A stretch of DNA of 60,545 bases, taken from assembly GCA_025454175.1 (NCBI GenBank), contig JALOOX010000037.1, positions 1-60,545 on the forward strand. Reading direction: 5' to 3'. Positions 1-9,633 of the stretch are shown here, piece by piece. This DNA is from Syntrophobacteraceae bacterium. GTDB lineage: Bacteria; Desulfobacterota; Syntrophobacteria; Syntrophobacterales; Syntrophobacteraceae. Every line of letters starts with the position of its first letter. Within the stretch, counting starts at the first letter, position 1. The notes under the pieces are model-generated. The model saw only the letters and a list, made by a program, of their open reading frames with translations, was not told the origin of the DNA and searched no databases. A program made the position numbers and the translations under genes.

Positions 1-461
1 TCGATGGCGGCCACCTGGACAGCCTCGGGGACAAGCTCGGGAGGGAGGAAGCGAATGTTCCGGCGCTCGATGACCACCACCCTCGGGTCCTGCCTCAGCT
101 TCCAGGCGAGCTGACCGTAGCCCACGTCCACGGCATAGACCCGCCTGGCCCCGCGCTGCAGCAGGCAGTCCGTGAATCCACCCGTGGAAGCCCCCACATC
201 CATGGCCACCAGGTCGTCGACCGACAGCCCGAAGGCGTCGAGGGCGTGCTCGAGCTTCAGACCGCCCCGGCTCACATAGGGCATGTCATCCCCGGTGAGG
301 GAGATAACGCTCTCGGCGGCCACCATCCGCCCGGCCTTGGTCACCTGCCGGCCGCCGACCAGGACCTTGCCGGCCAGGATCAGCGCCTGGGCCCGCTCGC
401 GGCTCGGCGCCAATCCCCGGTCAACAAGCAGCTTGTCCAATCGCGCGGAGGTGCTGGCCAT
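1..461 (-). CDS. tlyA: TlyA-family rRNA (cytidine-2'-O)-methyltransferase, 3' part missing
   Basis: The gene runs off the left edge; 153 residues from the N-terminus are visible. An S4-like RNA-binding domain covers roughly residues 5-65 ([18 protein letters not shown]), then a FtsJ-type SAM methyltransferase begins, with motif I DVGASTGG at about residues 88-95. TlyA proteins methylate rRNA cytidines; many are annotated as 'hemolysin A'. The ATG at 461 lies inside the last codons of dxs (about 41 bases overlap), and an in-frame ATG at 470 is an alternative. It is the distal gene of the xseA-xseB-ispA-dxs group, a common order in Desulfobacterota. Confidence 0.9.
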   Translation of the reverse strand, partial: MASTSARLDKLLVDRGLAPSRERAQALILAGKVLVGGRQVTKAGRMVAAESVISLTGDDMPYVSRGGLKLEHALDAFGLSVDDLVAMDVGASTGGFTDCLLQRGARRVYAVDVGYGQLAWKLRQDPRVVVIERRNIRFLPPELVPEAVQVAAI

Positions 462-2364
462 GGCGCACATTCATCAGGGCCATTGCGGCCCGCTCGATGC
501 CCTCGGCGTCGATGCCGTAGAGGTTCCTCAAGGTGGCCTGCCCGCCGTGGAGAACGAAAGTGTCGGGAATGCCAAGCCGCATGAACCCGCCGGGAATGAA
601 AAGGGATTCCTGGAACAGCTCGAGGACGGCACTTCCAAATCCACCCAGCAGGACGTTTTCCTCGATGGTGATGACTCGATCCGTCTTCCGCGCCCAGCTC
701 AGGATCAGCTCGTGGTCCAGGGGCTTCACGAAGCGCGCATTGATGACGGCTGCCCGGACTCCCACCCGCTCGAGCCTCTCCGCAGCTTCCATGGCCGTCG
801 CCACCGTCTGGCCGATGCCGATGAGCACCAGGTCGTCGCCCTCGCGAAGCAGCTCTCCCTTGCCGACGGGCAGCGCCTGGAGCGTTTCGTCCATGGGAAG
901 GCCCAGACCGTTGCCCCGGGGATAACGCAGGGCGGCCGGGCCGTTATGCTCCACGGCCGTCTTCAGCATGTGCCGGAGCTCGTTTTCGTCCTTGGGGGCC
1001 ATGAGGATCATGTTGGGGATGGGACGCAGGAACGAAAGGTCGAAGAGGCCGTGGTGGGTCGGGCCGTCCTCGCCCACGATGCCCCCCCGGTCCATGGCAA
1101 ACACCACCGGCAGGTTCTGGAGGCAGACGTCGTGGATGATCTGGTCGTACGCCCGCTGAAGGAACGTCGAATAAACGGCCACGACGGGTCGGAAGCCCTC
1201 GGTGGCCAGCCCGGCGGCGAAGGTCACCGCATGCTGCTCGGCGATGCCCACATCGAAGAAGCGGTCGGGGAAGGCCGAAGCAAAGGTATCCAGCCCCGTT
1301 CCCTGGGGCATGGCCGCGGTGATGCCGATCACCCTCGGGTTCTCCTGGCCCAGGCGGACCATGGTCTGGCCGAAGACCTGGGTGTACGAGGGAGGACAGG
1401 GCTTGCCGGAGTTGGACCCGCAGCTCTTCCCCGTGGCGATGTCGAAGGAGCCCACCCCGTGGAAGCTCGTGGGATCGCACTCGGCCGGCTTGTAGCCGCG
1501 CCCTTTCTGGGTCATGACATGGACCAGGACCGGACCCTCCAGCTGCCTCGCCCGCTCAAAAGTCTCGATGAGCCGATCCATCCGATGCCCCTTGATGGGG
1601 CCGATATAGTGGAAATCGAGGGCCTGGAACAGCATGCCGGGCGTGAAGAAGCTGACCAGGGAGTCCTCGCTGCGCTTGAGAATCTGGATGATGTTGGGAC
1701 CCAGGCTGGGGATCGAGCGCAGCACGTTCTCGACCTCCTTCTTCAGATTCATGAGGGTCCGGTTGGAAAGCTTGCGGCTCAAAAACGATGAGAGAGCACC
1801 CACATTGGGTGAAATGGACATCTCGTTGTCGTTCAGGACCACGATGAGGTTCCGGTTCAGGTCGCCGGCATGGTTCAGGGCCTCGAAAGCCAGCCCACCC
1901 GTCATGCTTCCATCGCCGATGACGGCAATGGCGCGCTGGGGGGCTCCCTTGAGGGAATTGGCCACGGTGATGCCGAGGGCCGCCGAGATGGAGGTGCTGG
2001 AATGGCCCGTCCCGAAAGCGTCGAATTTGCTCTCGGACCGCTTGGGAAACCCGCTGATCCCCCCGTACTGGCGGATGGTGTGGAACTGGGATTGCCGCCC
2101 CGTGAGGAGCTTGTGAGCGTAGGCCTGGTGGCCCACGTCCCAGATGATCCGGTCGATGGGGGCCTCGAAAACGAAGTGAAGCGCCAGGGTGAGCTCCACG
2201 ACACCCAGGTTGGGCGCCAGATGGCCACCGTTCCTGGCCACGGTGCAGATGATGGTGTCACGGATTTCCTGGGCGAGCTGCTGGAGCTGCGGGAGCGTAA
2301 GGTTCTTAAGCTGGCCTGGCCCGTCAATCCTTGGGAGCAGCGATTGGTCTGGATTGTCTCTCAA
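421..2364 (-). CDS. dxs: 1-deoxy-D-xylulose-5-phosphate synthase
   Basis: A full-length DXS of 647 residues (the family is usually 620-650). It condenses pyruvate and glyceraldehyde-3-phosphate to DXP, the first step of the MEP isoprenoid pathway, using thiamine diphosphate. Visible signatures are [13 protein letters not shown] (about 78-90), the TPP-binding GDGSMTGG at 150-157 followed by the conserved NDNEMSIS, the transketolase-type [16 protein letters not shown], and GEDGPTHHG. It lies 80 bases downstream of ispA, so the first MEP enzyme is next to the prenyl chain-elongating enzyme. The start ATG gives a normal N-terminus. Confidence 0.97.
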   Translation of the reverse strand: MRDNPDQSLLPRIDGPGQLKNLTLPQLQQLAQEIRDTIICTVARNGGHLAPNLGVVELTLALHFVFEAPIDRIIWDVGHQAYAHKLLTGRQSQFHTIRQYGGISGFPKRSESKFDAFGTGHSSTSISAALGITVANSLKGAPQRAIAVIGDGSMTGGLAFEALNHAGDLNRNLIVVLNDNEMSISPNVGALSSFLSRKLSNRTLMNLKKEVENVLRSIPSLGPNIIQILKRSEDSLVSFFTPGMLFQALDFHYIGPIKGHRMDRLIETFERARQLEGPVLVHVMTQKGRGYKPAECDPTSFHGVGSFDIATGKSCGSNSGKPCPPSYTQVFGQTMVRLGQENPRVIGITAAMPQGTGLDTFASAFPDRFFDVGIAEQHAVTFAAGLATEGFRPVVAVYSTFLQRAYDQIIHDVCLQNLPVVFAMDRGGIVGEDGPTHHGLFDLSFLRPIPNMILMAPKDENELRHMLKTAVEHNGPAALRYPRGNGLGLPMDETLQALPVGKGELLREGDDLVLIGIGQTVATAMEAAERLERVGVRAAVINARFVKPLDHELILSWARKTDRVITIEENVLLGGFGSAVLELFQESLFIPGGFMRLGIPDTFVLHGGQATLRNLYGIDAEGIERAAMALMNVRHGQHLRAIGQAAC

Positions 2365-2444
2365 TGCTCAACCTCTCTGAGGAAGCAGATCATTCATGGT
2401 TGTCGAAATGATTGCCGCAATCTCGACGAAATGTCGACACTGCG

Positions 2445-3347
2445 CTAAGCACGACGGATCAGCAGGTACCGCGCAAGGGCCCGCAGGGGTTCCGCGGCCC
2501 TTCCGAAGGCTGCGAGCTGATGCAATGCCTGTTCCACATGCTCGCGCGCCGATTCCTTCGACCGAGCCAGGCCGAGAAGAGCGGGGTAGGTCTTCTTGTT
2601 CCTGGCCACATCCGATCCAGGCTGTTTGCCCATTTCCGCAGCGTCCCCCTCGACGTCGAGGAGATCGTCGGTGATTTGAAAAGCGAGGCCAAAGTGATGG
2701 CCGTATCGTTTCAGACAGCTGGTTTGCTCCGGCGAGCCCCCCCCGAGGAGCGCCCCGATCTCGAGGGACGCCGAGAGCAGAGCGCCGGTCTTGTGAATGT
2801 GCATGTACTCCACGGTGGCCATGTCGGTTTCCAGGTTCTCGCATTCGAGGTCGATGACCTGGCCGCCGATCATGCCCCGATACCCCGCCGCCTTGACCAG
2901 GATCCGAATGGCTTTCAACACCCGATCGGGTGACTGCTCAGGAATGTCCCGCGTCCGGGCCATGAGCTCGAAGGCCTCCGTCAGCAGGGCGTCCCCGGCC
3001 AGAATGGCGATGGCTTCACCGTAGACCTTGTGATTCGTGAGCTGTCCCCTGCGGTAGTCGTCATTGTCCATGGCCGGAAGGTCGTCGTGGATGAGCGAGT
3101 AGGTATGAATCATTTCGAGGGCGCACGCCGCCGGCATCAGGGCTTTGGACGATCCGCCGACAACGGCGGCGGCCGTCAGGCAGAGGATGGGTCGAAGCCG
3201 CTTGCCGCCGGCAAAAAGGCTGTAGCGGGCCGCCTCGATGACACTCCTCTGCAGGCCCGTCGGGGCGGGAAAGGCTGACTCGAGAGCGGCTTCCACCTCT
3301 CGCTTCTGCTCGGCCAGGTAAAGCTTGAGATCAAAGGTTTCCTGCAT
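2445..3347 (-). CDS. ispA: Farnesyl/geranyl diphosphate synthase (polyprenyl synthetase)
   Basis: A 300-residue trans-isoprenyl diphosphate synthase that builds FPP or GGPP from IPP and allylic primers. The first aspartate-rich motif is DDLPAMDNDD (88-97) and the second is ITDDLLDVEGD (about 225). GGKRLRP, the IPP-binding motif, is at about 47-53. Length and motif spacing match bacterial IspA. It sits between xseB and dxs on the same strand. Chain-length specificity cannot be fixed from sequence alone. Confidence 0.95.
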   Translation of the reverse strand: MQETFDLKLYLAEQKREVEAALESAFPAPTGLQRSVIEAARYSLFAGGKRLRPILCLTAAAVVGGSSKALMPAACALEMIHTYSLIHDDLPAMDNDDYRRGQLTNHKVYGEAIAILAGDALLTEAFELMARTRDIPEQSPDRVLKAIRILVKAAGYRGMIGGQVIDLECENLETDMATVEYMHIHKTGALLSASLEIGALLGGGSPEQTSCLKRYGHHFGLAFQITDDLLDVEGDAAEMGKQPGSDVARNKKTYPALLGLARSKESAREHVEQALHQLAAFGRAAEPLRALARYLLIRRA

Positions 3348-3477
3348 GAATCATCCTAGTCCAGCTGTTCATAAGGGAGAGCGAGAGCGTTTGCAAGCGA
3401 TTTCAACGTCCTATATCATTCAGGGAACGTCGGAGCCATCGTTTTCATCCGAATCGCCCCAGGCAAAGGCAACATCT

Positions 3478-3735
3478 TCAGTCCTCCTCACCCGTGCCCC
3501 CCGGCGAGACGTCGAAAGGCACGGGCTTCCAATCCCCCTCGGTGTCCTTCATGAGCATCCGCACCCTGGCTTCAGCCTCCTCGAGCTTCTGATGGCATGC
3601 CTGGGCGAGTCTGATGCCTTCGGTGTAGGATTCCACGGCGTCTTCCAGCGGCAGGTCGCCGCGCTCCATCTTTTCGACTATGGCCTGAAGCTTTTTCAGG
3701 GATTCCTCGAAAGGGTCGGTTTTCTTCTTTGCCAT
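3478..3735 (-). CDS. xseB: Exodeoxyribonuclease VII small subunit
   Basis: An 85-residue protein with the typical XseB core: FEESLKKLQAIVEKMERGDLPLEDAV followed by a second helix. This is the two-helix coiled coil that binds the large subunit. The C-terminus ends in an acidic, Gly-rich tail. It lies 72 bases downstream of xseA. The large and small subunits together form the enzyme that digests single-stranded DNA to oligonucleotides. The usual family length is 70-90. Confidence 0.93.
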   Translation of the reverse strand: MAKKKTDPFEESLKKLQAIVEKMERGDLPLEDAVESYTEGIRLAQACHQKLEEAEARVRMLMKDTEGDWKPVPFDVSPGGTGEED

Positions 3736-3756
3736 GTTGGTCCTCTGCCAGGAATA

Positions 3757-3778
3757 GTTTCAAGTTTCAAGGTTTCAA
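3757..3778. repeat. Short direct repeat of GTTTCAA (three copies)
   Basis: Three copies of GTTTCAA at 3757-3763, 3764-3770 and 3772-3778, in the 72-base gap between xseA and xseB. This is a small tandem repeat of unknown role, possibly a replication-slippage site. Confidence 0.6.
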
Positions 3779-3807
3779 GTTAAAAGGCAGCCCGGGGGTG
3801 GGCCTTT

Positions 3808-5175
3808 TCATTGTCTGGCGGTCACCCGGCATTCCATGGCTCCTTCAGCGAGTCGCAGGCGCACGGTGTCGTCCAACTCCACCTCCGAGCTGCTGCGGAT
3901 GATCCGTCCATCCTCGAGGCGATAGGCAATGGAATACCCGCGGCTGAGGACGGCGAGGGGGCTCAGCATCTCGAGCTTCCCCGCAGCGCCCTCGAGCTGG
4001 TGCCGCAGGAAGGACAGCCGATTGAGAAAGCGTTGCGAAACATCCTTCCGAAGCTGTGCAATCCCTTGTCGGAAGGGCTCGATCTGTCGAATCGGGTGAC
4101 ACAGCCCCAGGCGTCCAACAAGATGGCCGTGCAGGGTCCGGCGCCGATCCAGGTCCCTGCGCCAGGCCAGCCGCAGCCGCTCCGCACGCTCATCGAGCGT
4201 GAGCCTCAGGTCATCCAGCCGCCTTCTCGGGTCCCTCAGGCCCCTTTGGAGCAGCCTGAGCCGATGACCACAGTTTTCCACAATGCGCTTCATCCGGGCC
4301 GCCGCCTGCTCGCGGCAGCGCTCCAGCTCTCTCTGGACCGATTCCAGGCGGGCCACGATCCATTCGGCGGCGGCCGTCGGGGTCGGGGCCCTGAGATCCG
4401 CCACCAGGTCACTGATACTGAAATCGATTTCGTGGCCAACGGCCGAAATGGTCGGCACCTCGCATGCCGCAAGCGCGCGGGCCACGACCTCTTCGTTGAA
4501 GGGCCAGAGGTCCTCGATGCTTCCACCCCCACGCCCGATGATGACCAGGTCCCAGTTGAACCTCTCCCGCAGGGACCCCACGACGGAAAGCGCCGAGGCG
4601 ATCTCCCCGGCAGCTTCCTTCCCCTGCACGCGAACCGGGATCACGGTCACCTCGAGGGGATAGGGGCTGCGCTGGAGCATTTTGAGCATGTCGCGAATGG
4701 CGGCGCCCGTTGGAGAGGTCACGACGGCGATGCGCCGGGGGCAAACGGGCAGAGGGCGCTTTCGAGAGGCATCGAAAAGCCCCTCCGCTTCGAGCCTCTT
4801 TTTGAGCTGCTCGAAGGCAAGCTGCAGGGCCCCCAATCCCTCGGGCTCCATGATTTCCACCACGAGCTGATACTCGCCTCGCGGTTCGTAGACGGTGATC
4901 CGGCCCTGGCAGACGACCTGAAGGCCGTCCTCGGGGACGAACCGCAGCCGCCGGTTCTGGGCCCGGAAGAAGACCGCTCGGATCTGGCTCTGCTGGTCCT
5001 TGAGGGTGAAATAATGGTGTCCGGACGCAGGAATGCGGAAATTGGAGATCTCGCCCTTCACCCAGACGAAGGGGAGGCTGCCCTCGAGGATGGAACGGAT
5101 CCGGGCGTTGAGCTCCGAGACGGAGAAGACACCCGCTTCATCTCCGGGTATCGGGTGCAGCAGCGAAAAGGTCAT
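3808..5175 (-). CDS. xseA: Exodeoxyribonuclease VII large subunit
   Basis: With the ATG at 5175 this is a 455-residue protein, the usual XseA size. An OB-fold DNA-binding domain comes first (FSVSELNARIRSILEG, then VWVKGEISNFR). The catalytic Exonuc_VII_L region follows, with RIAVVTSPTGAAIRDML and IIGRGGGSIEDLWPFN, then a long Arg/Leu-rich coiled-coil region and a short C-terminal domain. The open frame extends to 5295, but those 40 extra residues have no family character and would run into the upstream permease stop at 5292; the start at 5175 is chosen for that reason. xseB follows directly. Confidence 0.95.
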   Translation of the reverse strand: MTFSLLHPIPGDEAGVFSVSELNARIRSILEGSLPFVWVKGEISNFRIPASGHHYFTLKDQQSQIRAVFFRAQNRRLRFVPEDGLQVVCQGRITVYEPRGEYQLVVEIMEPEGLGALQLAFEQLKKRLEAEGLFDASRKRPLPVCPRRIAVVTSPTGAAIRDMLKMLQRSPYPLEVTVIPVRVQGKEAAGEIASALSVVGSLRERFNWDLVIIGRGGGSIEDLWPFNEEVVARALAACEVPTISAVGHEIDFSISDLVADLRAPTPTAAAEWIVARLESVQRELERCREQAAARMKRIVENCGHRLRLLQRGLRDPRRRLDDLRLTLDERAERLRLAWRRDLDRRRTLHGHLVGRLGLCHPIRQIEPFRQGIAQLRKDVSQRFLNRLSFLRHQLEGAAGKLEMLSPLAVLSRGYSIAYRLEDGRIIRSSSEVELDDTVRLRLAEGAMECRVTARQ

Positions 5176-5291
5176 GACCGGTGAATCCTGATGAGTGATG
5201 TTTGGCGGGGCCCCGTAACCCGGGCCGCGCATTGCCTGAAACGTGAGACTTGACGGACCGAACAAGACTGACAACGCCGGCCATGAACCGC

Positions 5292-6329
5292 TCACCTGAA
5301 AAGCTTCGGGTCCATGGCGTCACGCAAACCTTCGCCCACGAGGTTGTAAGCCGTGATGCTCGCGAAGATGGCCATTCCCGGGAAGACGGTCAGCCACCAC
5401 GCGAACTCGATGTAATCCCGGCTCTGGGACAGAATGTCCCCCCAGCTCGGCGTCGGGGGAGGAACGCCGAAGCCGAGAAAGCTCAAGCTTGACTCGGTCA
5501 GGATGGCGCCGGCGATGCCGAAAACCGCCGACACCAGGACGGGAGCCATGGCGTTGGGAAGCATGTGGACGAGGATGATGCGCGAAGGGGATGCACCCAG
5601 GGCCCGAGATGCCTTGACGAAATCAAGCTGCTTGAGCTTAAGAAACTCCGCCCTCACGAAACGCGCCACACCGGTCCAGCCCGTGAGGCCGATCACCACC
5701 ATGATATTGTAGATGCTGGGCGGCAGAAAGGCGATGATGGCGATGATGAGAAAGAAGGTTGGAATGGTGAGCATGATCTCGATGGCCCGGCTGATCACGT
5801 GGTCGATCCATCCGCCGAAGTACCCGGCCAGGGACCCGAATAAGATCCCGATTCCCAGGGCGATGCCCACCGCCACAAAACCGACGGAGAGCGAGATGCG
5901 CGCGCCGTGAATCATGCGGCTCAGGACGTCCCTTCCACTGTCGTCCGTCCCGAACCAGTGACGGGCGTTGGGGGACGCCCAGCATTCCAGCAGATCGTGC
6001 TCGGTGGGCGAATAGGGGACAAGGGGCCAGACGGCAAAACCTCCCGAGCCCGCAAGGTCCGTTTGAACCAGGAAGCGAAGCTCCTTTCTGAGGTCTTTCC
6101 AGGATTGATCTCCGAGCCGCTCGATGCCGGAAAAGATCGGCCAGATCCATTGCCCGTCGTGTCGAGCCAGGAGCGGGCGGTCGTTGGCGACCACGGGGGC
6201 GAGGATCGCCACCCCGAAGAGGAAGAGGGTGAACCAGAGCCCGGCGACGGCCATGGGCTTCCTCAAGAAATGGCGCCATACCGTCCGCCAGTAGGATCTC
6301 GGGTCCTGGTGTTGTCGTTCAGTCTCCAT
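5292..6329 (-). CDS. ABC transporter permease, peptide/nickel type (OppC/DppC)
   Basis: A 345-residue inner-membrane permease of the BPD_transp_1 family with an N-terminal OppC_N segment and several hydrophobic helices. The cytoplasmic EAA-type loop that contacts the ATPase reads RALGASPSRIILVHMLPNA. An extended periplasmic insert of about 90 residues after the first membrane helix, before HWFGTDDSGRDVLSRM, is typical of YejE-like permeases of the subfamily. It is 53 bases downstream of the OppB-type permease. No ATPase or substrate-binding protein is in the window, so the substrate (oligopeptide, dipeptide, nickel or murein peptide) is undetermined. Confidence 0.92.
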   Translation of the reverse strand: METERQHQDPRSYWRTVWRHFLRKPMAVAGLWFTLFLFGVAILAPVVANDRPLLARHDGQWIWPIFSGIERLGDQSWKDLRKELRFLVQTDLAGSGGFAVWPLVPYSPTEHDLLECWASPNARHWFGTDDSGRDVLSRMIHGARISLSVGFVAVGIALGIGILFGSLAGYFGGWIDHVISRAIEIMLTIPTFFLIIAIIAFLPPSIYNIMVVIGLTGWTGVARFVRAEFLKLKQLDFVKASRALGASPSRIILVHMLPNAMAPVLVSAVFGIAGAILTESSLSFLGFGVPPPTPSWGDILSQSRDYIEFAWWLTVFPGMAIFASITAYNLVGEGLRDAMDPKLFR

Positions 6330-6382
6330 GGGCAAACCGTGGGTGCGATGGCTCCGCCGCCGCGGCGGCGGCGTCCAGCAAG

Positions 6383-7381
6383 CTACTCCAGTTTGATGCG
6401 CGGGTCCAGGGCCGCATACAGGATGTCCCCAATCAAAAGACCGATCAGGGTCAGCAGGGCCGAGATGGTGGTGATGGCCATGATGACCGGGTAGTCCCGG
6501 CTCAGGACGGCCTCGAAGGCCAGCTGCCCCATTCCCGGAATCGAGAATATGCTCTCGATGATGACGCTTCCTCCGAACATGGCCGGCAGAAGAAAGGCCA
6601 GCAGAGTCACAATGGGAAGCAGCGCATTGCGGAATGCGTGCTTCAGGATCACCACCCGCTCGCTCAATCCCTTGGCCCTGGCCGTTCTCACGTAGTCCTC
6701 CCGAATGACCTCGAGGAGCCCCGCCCGAGTCAATCGGGAGAGGTATGCGAGACTGCCGTAGGTGAGGCAGATGATCGGGAGCACCAGGTGCCAGAGGCGG
6801 TCCATGATCCAGGCAGCCAGGGGCCAGGATTCCGCCCCGATGGAAGAGACTCCGTAGATGGGGAAGACGTCCCAGAAATCGCCGCCCCCCAGGAACATGA
6901 TGAGGAGGACGGCCACCCAGAAGCCGGGCAGCGAGTAGAGCAGAAAGAACACGAGCGTCAGGAAGCGGTCAGCTGGAGAGCCGCTGTGAGTGGCCGAGAA
7001 GATGCCGCATGGGATGGCAATGAGGTATACTAAAAAAATTGAGATGATGTTGAGCTGAAGGGTTACGGGCAGCCTTTCGGCGATCTTGTCGATGACGTTT
7101 CGGTGGTCCTTGTAGGAAGTTCCGAAATCGAAGGTGAAAACCCGCTTGACCCAGAGCAGGTACTGGATGGCGAGCGGCTTGTCGAGACCGTAAAGCTGCC
7201 TGGTTTGCTCGATGATCTGCCTGGATATGGCGGTTTCGGCCATCTGACCCTCGCCCGCCATTCCGAGCTTCGAAAGGGCGGGATTGCCGGGGGCAAGCTG
7301 GATGATGAGAAAAGTGATGAGGGTGATGCCCAGCAGAGTCGGGATGATCTGCAGAAGCCGTTTGATCAGATAGACTTTCAT
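6383..7381 (-). CDS. ABC transporter permease, peptide/nickel type (OppB/DppB)
   Basis: A 332-residue permease beginning MKVYLIKRLLQIIPTLLGIT, the standard OppB N-terminus; the open frame extends 27 residues further but that part is charged and unlike the family. GAGGGC stands just ahead of the chosen ATG. The EAA-type loop is ARAKGLSERVVILKHAFRNA, and the C-terminal segment (MGQLAFEAVLSRDYPVIMA, then the last helix) is typical. It probably heads the transcript running through oppC, xseA, xseB, ispA, dxs and tlyA. The periplasmic binding protein that normally accompanies it is not upstream. Confidence 0.92.
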   Translation of the reverse strand: MKVYLIKRLLQIIPTLLGITLITFLIIQLAPGNPALSKLGMAGEGQMAETAISRQIIEQTRQLYGLDKPLAIQYLLWVKRVFTFDFGTSYKDHRNVIDKIAERLPVTLQLNIISIFLVYLIAIPCGIFSATHSGSPADRFLTLVFFLLYSLPGFWVAVLLIMFLGGGDFWDVFPIYGVSSIGAESWPLAAWIMDRLWHLVLPIICLTYGSLAYLSRLTRAGLLEVIREDYVRTARAKGLSERVVILKHAFRNALLPIVTLLAFLLPAMFGGSVIIESIFSIPGMGQLAFEAVLSRDYPVIMAITTISALLTLIGLLIGDILYAALDPRIKLE

Positions 7382-7714
7382 GCCGGCCCTCGCCTCTCTC
7401 TTGCGCTCCTCGGGCTGCGAGCGTTTCCTGGCTGCCGGTTCCCGGTTCGTGACGGGTTCCATTCCCGATGATGTCGGCCGGCATTCTAGCGCTTCCCCGT
7501 GGAGAGGACTAGGGTTTTCGCACGGATTAACCTCCGGGCCACCGTGCCCGGGCGCCGGCTCTCCCGGCGGGAGGGTCTGGTGCTCATGTTTCTCCGATCC
7601 TTAAATGCTTCCCCTTCCCGTTGCTCATCGTTTTGGGGTTGACGCTGATGGTCGGTCAGCCATACTGAATGGGAAGATCATGGCTCGGAACACCAGAAAC
7701 GAGGAAGAAGCACG
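7382..7714. other. Intergenic region between divergent genes
   Basis: 333 bases separate the minus-strand permease operon from the plus-strand DUF6178-like gene, so it should carry promoters for both. A GC-rich 6-bp stem (CCGGGC 7534-7539, GCCCGG 7546-7551) is visible. A weak sigma-70-like pair TTGACG (7639-7644) and TACTGA (7663-7668), 18 apart, could serve the rightward gene. No convincing reading frame is present. Confidence 0.4.
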
Positions 7715-9430
7715 ATGTCGGACTGGAACGATGAGAAAGCGGCGGGTATTCGGGTTTCCGAGGAAGAATGCCTGGAGGATCTGACTCCCTCGGAAGTCAG
7801 CCGGCGCCTGATGGCCATGCCGGCCCGGAGGCGGCTGGAGCTCCTCCTCGGCCGAACGGATGCCGGAATGATTGTCTCCGGCATGGCGGATCAGGACTTC
7901 TTTCTCACGGTCAAGGAGGTCGGTCCGGAGGATGCCTTGCCCCTCCTCGCCCTGGGAACGATGGAGCAGCTGAGCCATCTCTTCGATATCGAGTGGTGGA
8001 AGAAGGATGCGGTTCGCCCCGCCGCCGCCCTCGAGTGGCTGGAGCTCCTCGGTCGCGCCGGCGAGGGCAGGTTATTGTACTGGCTCCACCAGGTGGATTT
8101 TGAGCTCCTCACCCTCCTTTTCAAAAAGTGGATTCATGTCGTCATGCTGCCCGAGGACATGGACCTGGTGGAAGCCAGGGAGCACCTGCCGGCCCACACC
8201 ATCGACGACCAGTTTTTCTGGGAGTGCCGCTATCCCCAGTATGAAAATCTCGTCCACCATCTGCTGGGCCTGCTCTTCGAGACCCATCCGGGATTCTATC
8301 TCGAGCTCATGAACCATATCCTGTGGCTGCCCGATGTGGAGTGCGAGGAGTCCGCCTACCGATTCCATCGCGGCCGCCTCGAGGATCGAGGAGTCCCGGA
8401 CTTCTATGATGCACTGGCCATTTATCGCTCCCCCCGCCCCCAGGAGCCCAAGCGGAGAAGCTCGGGGGAAATCCCGCCTTTTGAAGGGGATGCTCCATCC
8501 TTCGCGCTGGCCGTGACGCGCGAGGGAGACCTGCTTCGCCGCTGCATGGAGACTGCTGGGGACAGCCGACTCCCGGATATGCTCAGGTTCGAGCTGGCAT
8601 GCCTGGCCAACAAGGTGCTGGTGGCCGACGAGCTGCCTCCAGATCAGGCGGAGTCCCTGCTTCGAGCGGCCGACAAGGCCGTCGCGTACGTCAACCTGGG
8701 ATTGATGGAGCGCAGTGGCGACCGGGATGCCGTGGCCGCCTCTCTGCTGAAGAAAGTGTATCTGGAGGATCTTTTTCGTCTGGGGCATGAAATGGTGTCG
8801 AAAGTCAGCCGCCGGGTTCGGGGCCTGGTCACGAGCGGCTGGCTTTCTCGATGGCCGTACGGCGCCCATTGTCTTGATCCGGACTGGCTGGAATGGGTCG
8901 AGCTCATCCTGGAGAGGACCCCTCGGGTGCGGCGGGTCGGCGAGGGAAATGCCAGGGAAAACCGGGAGGACCTTTTCAGGACTCCCCGGGATCTCTCCGC
9001 GGCCGATCAACAGATCCTGGTTCTCAACGCCATGGGTCGACTCTTTGACGCTCTGTGGAAGCAAGGGACGTCTCCGAACTGGTCTCTGTGGGCGGACGGC
9101 GTCGTATCGCGCATGGAGGATGTGACCCTGGCCACGATGATCTGGACTGCCGCCGCGCAGCGACTGCATGGCGGGGAGTGGCGGCTGCAGCCTCTTCGAG
9201 CGTCGGAATGGGAGCTCATATGGAGGGACCTTCATCCGGCAGCCATGGAACGGGTCATTGAGGACTGGGCGCGCAAAGTCCTGAGGGAGGAAGATCAAAT
9301 GGCCCTGGCTGACCTTTACGTTGGCCCCATTCACCGGGAATATGCACAGCAGATGGGTGTTTTCGCGCAGGAGTCCGGAGCGGCGCCGGACCCCCGCCTG
9401 ATGAAGTTTTTCCTTTTCATGGAAGGGTAA
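7715..9430 (+). CDS. DUF6178-like protein of unknown function
   Basis: A soluble, Leu/Trp/Glu-rich protein of 571 residues with no signal peptide or membrane helix. The opening region (RRLMAMPARRRLELLLGR, then DQDFFLTVKEVGPEDALPLL) resembles a protein family common in Desulfobacterota that I recall as DUF6178; this is recollection, not a search. No catalytic motif is visible. GAGGAAG lies a few bases before the ATG. The gene is followed 203 bases later by a Ser/Thr kinase on the same strand, although that gene has its own promoter-like sequence. Function unknown. Confidence 0.75.
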   Translation: MSDWNDEKAAGIRVSEEECLEDLTPSEVSRRLMAMPARRRLELLLGRTDAGMIVSGMADQDFFLTVKEVGPEDALPLLALGTMEQLSHLFDIEWWKKDAVRPAAALEWLELLGRAGEGRLLYWLHQVDFELLTLLFKKWIHVVMLPEDMDLVEAREHLPAHTIDDQFFWECRYPQYENLVHHLLGLLFETHPGFYLELMNHILWLPDVECEESAYRFHRGRLEDRGVPDFYDALAIYRSPRPQEPKRRSSGEIPPFEGDAPSFALAVTREGDLLRRCMETAGDSRLPDMLRFELACLANKVLVADELPPDQAESLLRAADKAVAYVNLGLMERSGDRDAVAASLLKKVYLEDLFRLGHEMVSKVSRRVRGLVTSGWLSRWPYGAHCLDPDWLEWVELILERTPRVRRVGEGNARENREDLFRTPRDLSAADQQILVLNAMGRLFDALWKQGTSPNWSLWADGVVSRMEDVTLATMIWTAAAQRLHGGEWRLQPLRASEWELIWRDLHPAAMERVIEDWARKVLREEDQMALADLYVGPIHREYAQQMGVFAQESGAAPDPRLMKFFLFMEG

Positions 9431-9470
9431 CGGGGCCCAAGGTCACCCGTACCTCGATCACTGATGGGTC

Positions 9471-9499
9471 TTGACTTTGGCGGCATGCTTTTTGATAAT
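9471..9499 (+). promoter_or_regulatory. Sigma-70-type promoter for the Ser/Thr kinase gene
   Basis: TTGACT at 9471-9476 and GATAAT at 9494-9499 are separated by 17 bases, five of six matches to each consensus hexamer. The position, in an AT-richer stretch 135 bases before the kinase ATG, is appropriate. Confidence 0.5.
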
Positions 9500-9633
9500 G
9501 TAGTTGTTTTCTTAAGTTTTTGCACGCATATAGAGGTCTTAGATCGGTTTTGTCGAGCGAAACGACGTTCTTCGGAGTTGTTTCGAGGCCGGCCTGGTTT
9601 CGGATATGAACGGCTTTCAGAGGCAGGAATCCC

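Noticed and set aside
283..1791. Long 502-codon plus-strand frame opposite dxs
   Set aside because: It is the antisense of a strongly conserved gene in GC-rich DNA and has no family resemblance.
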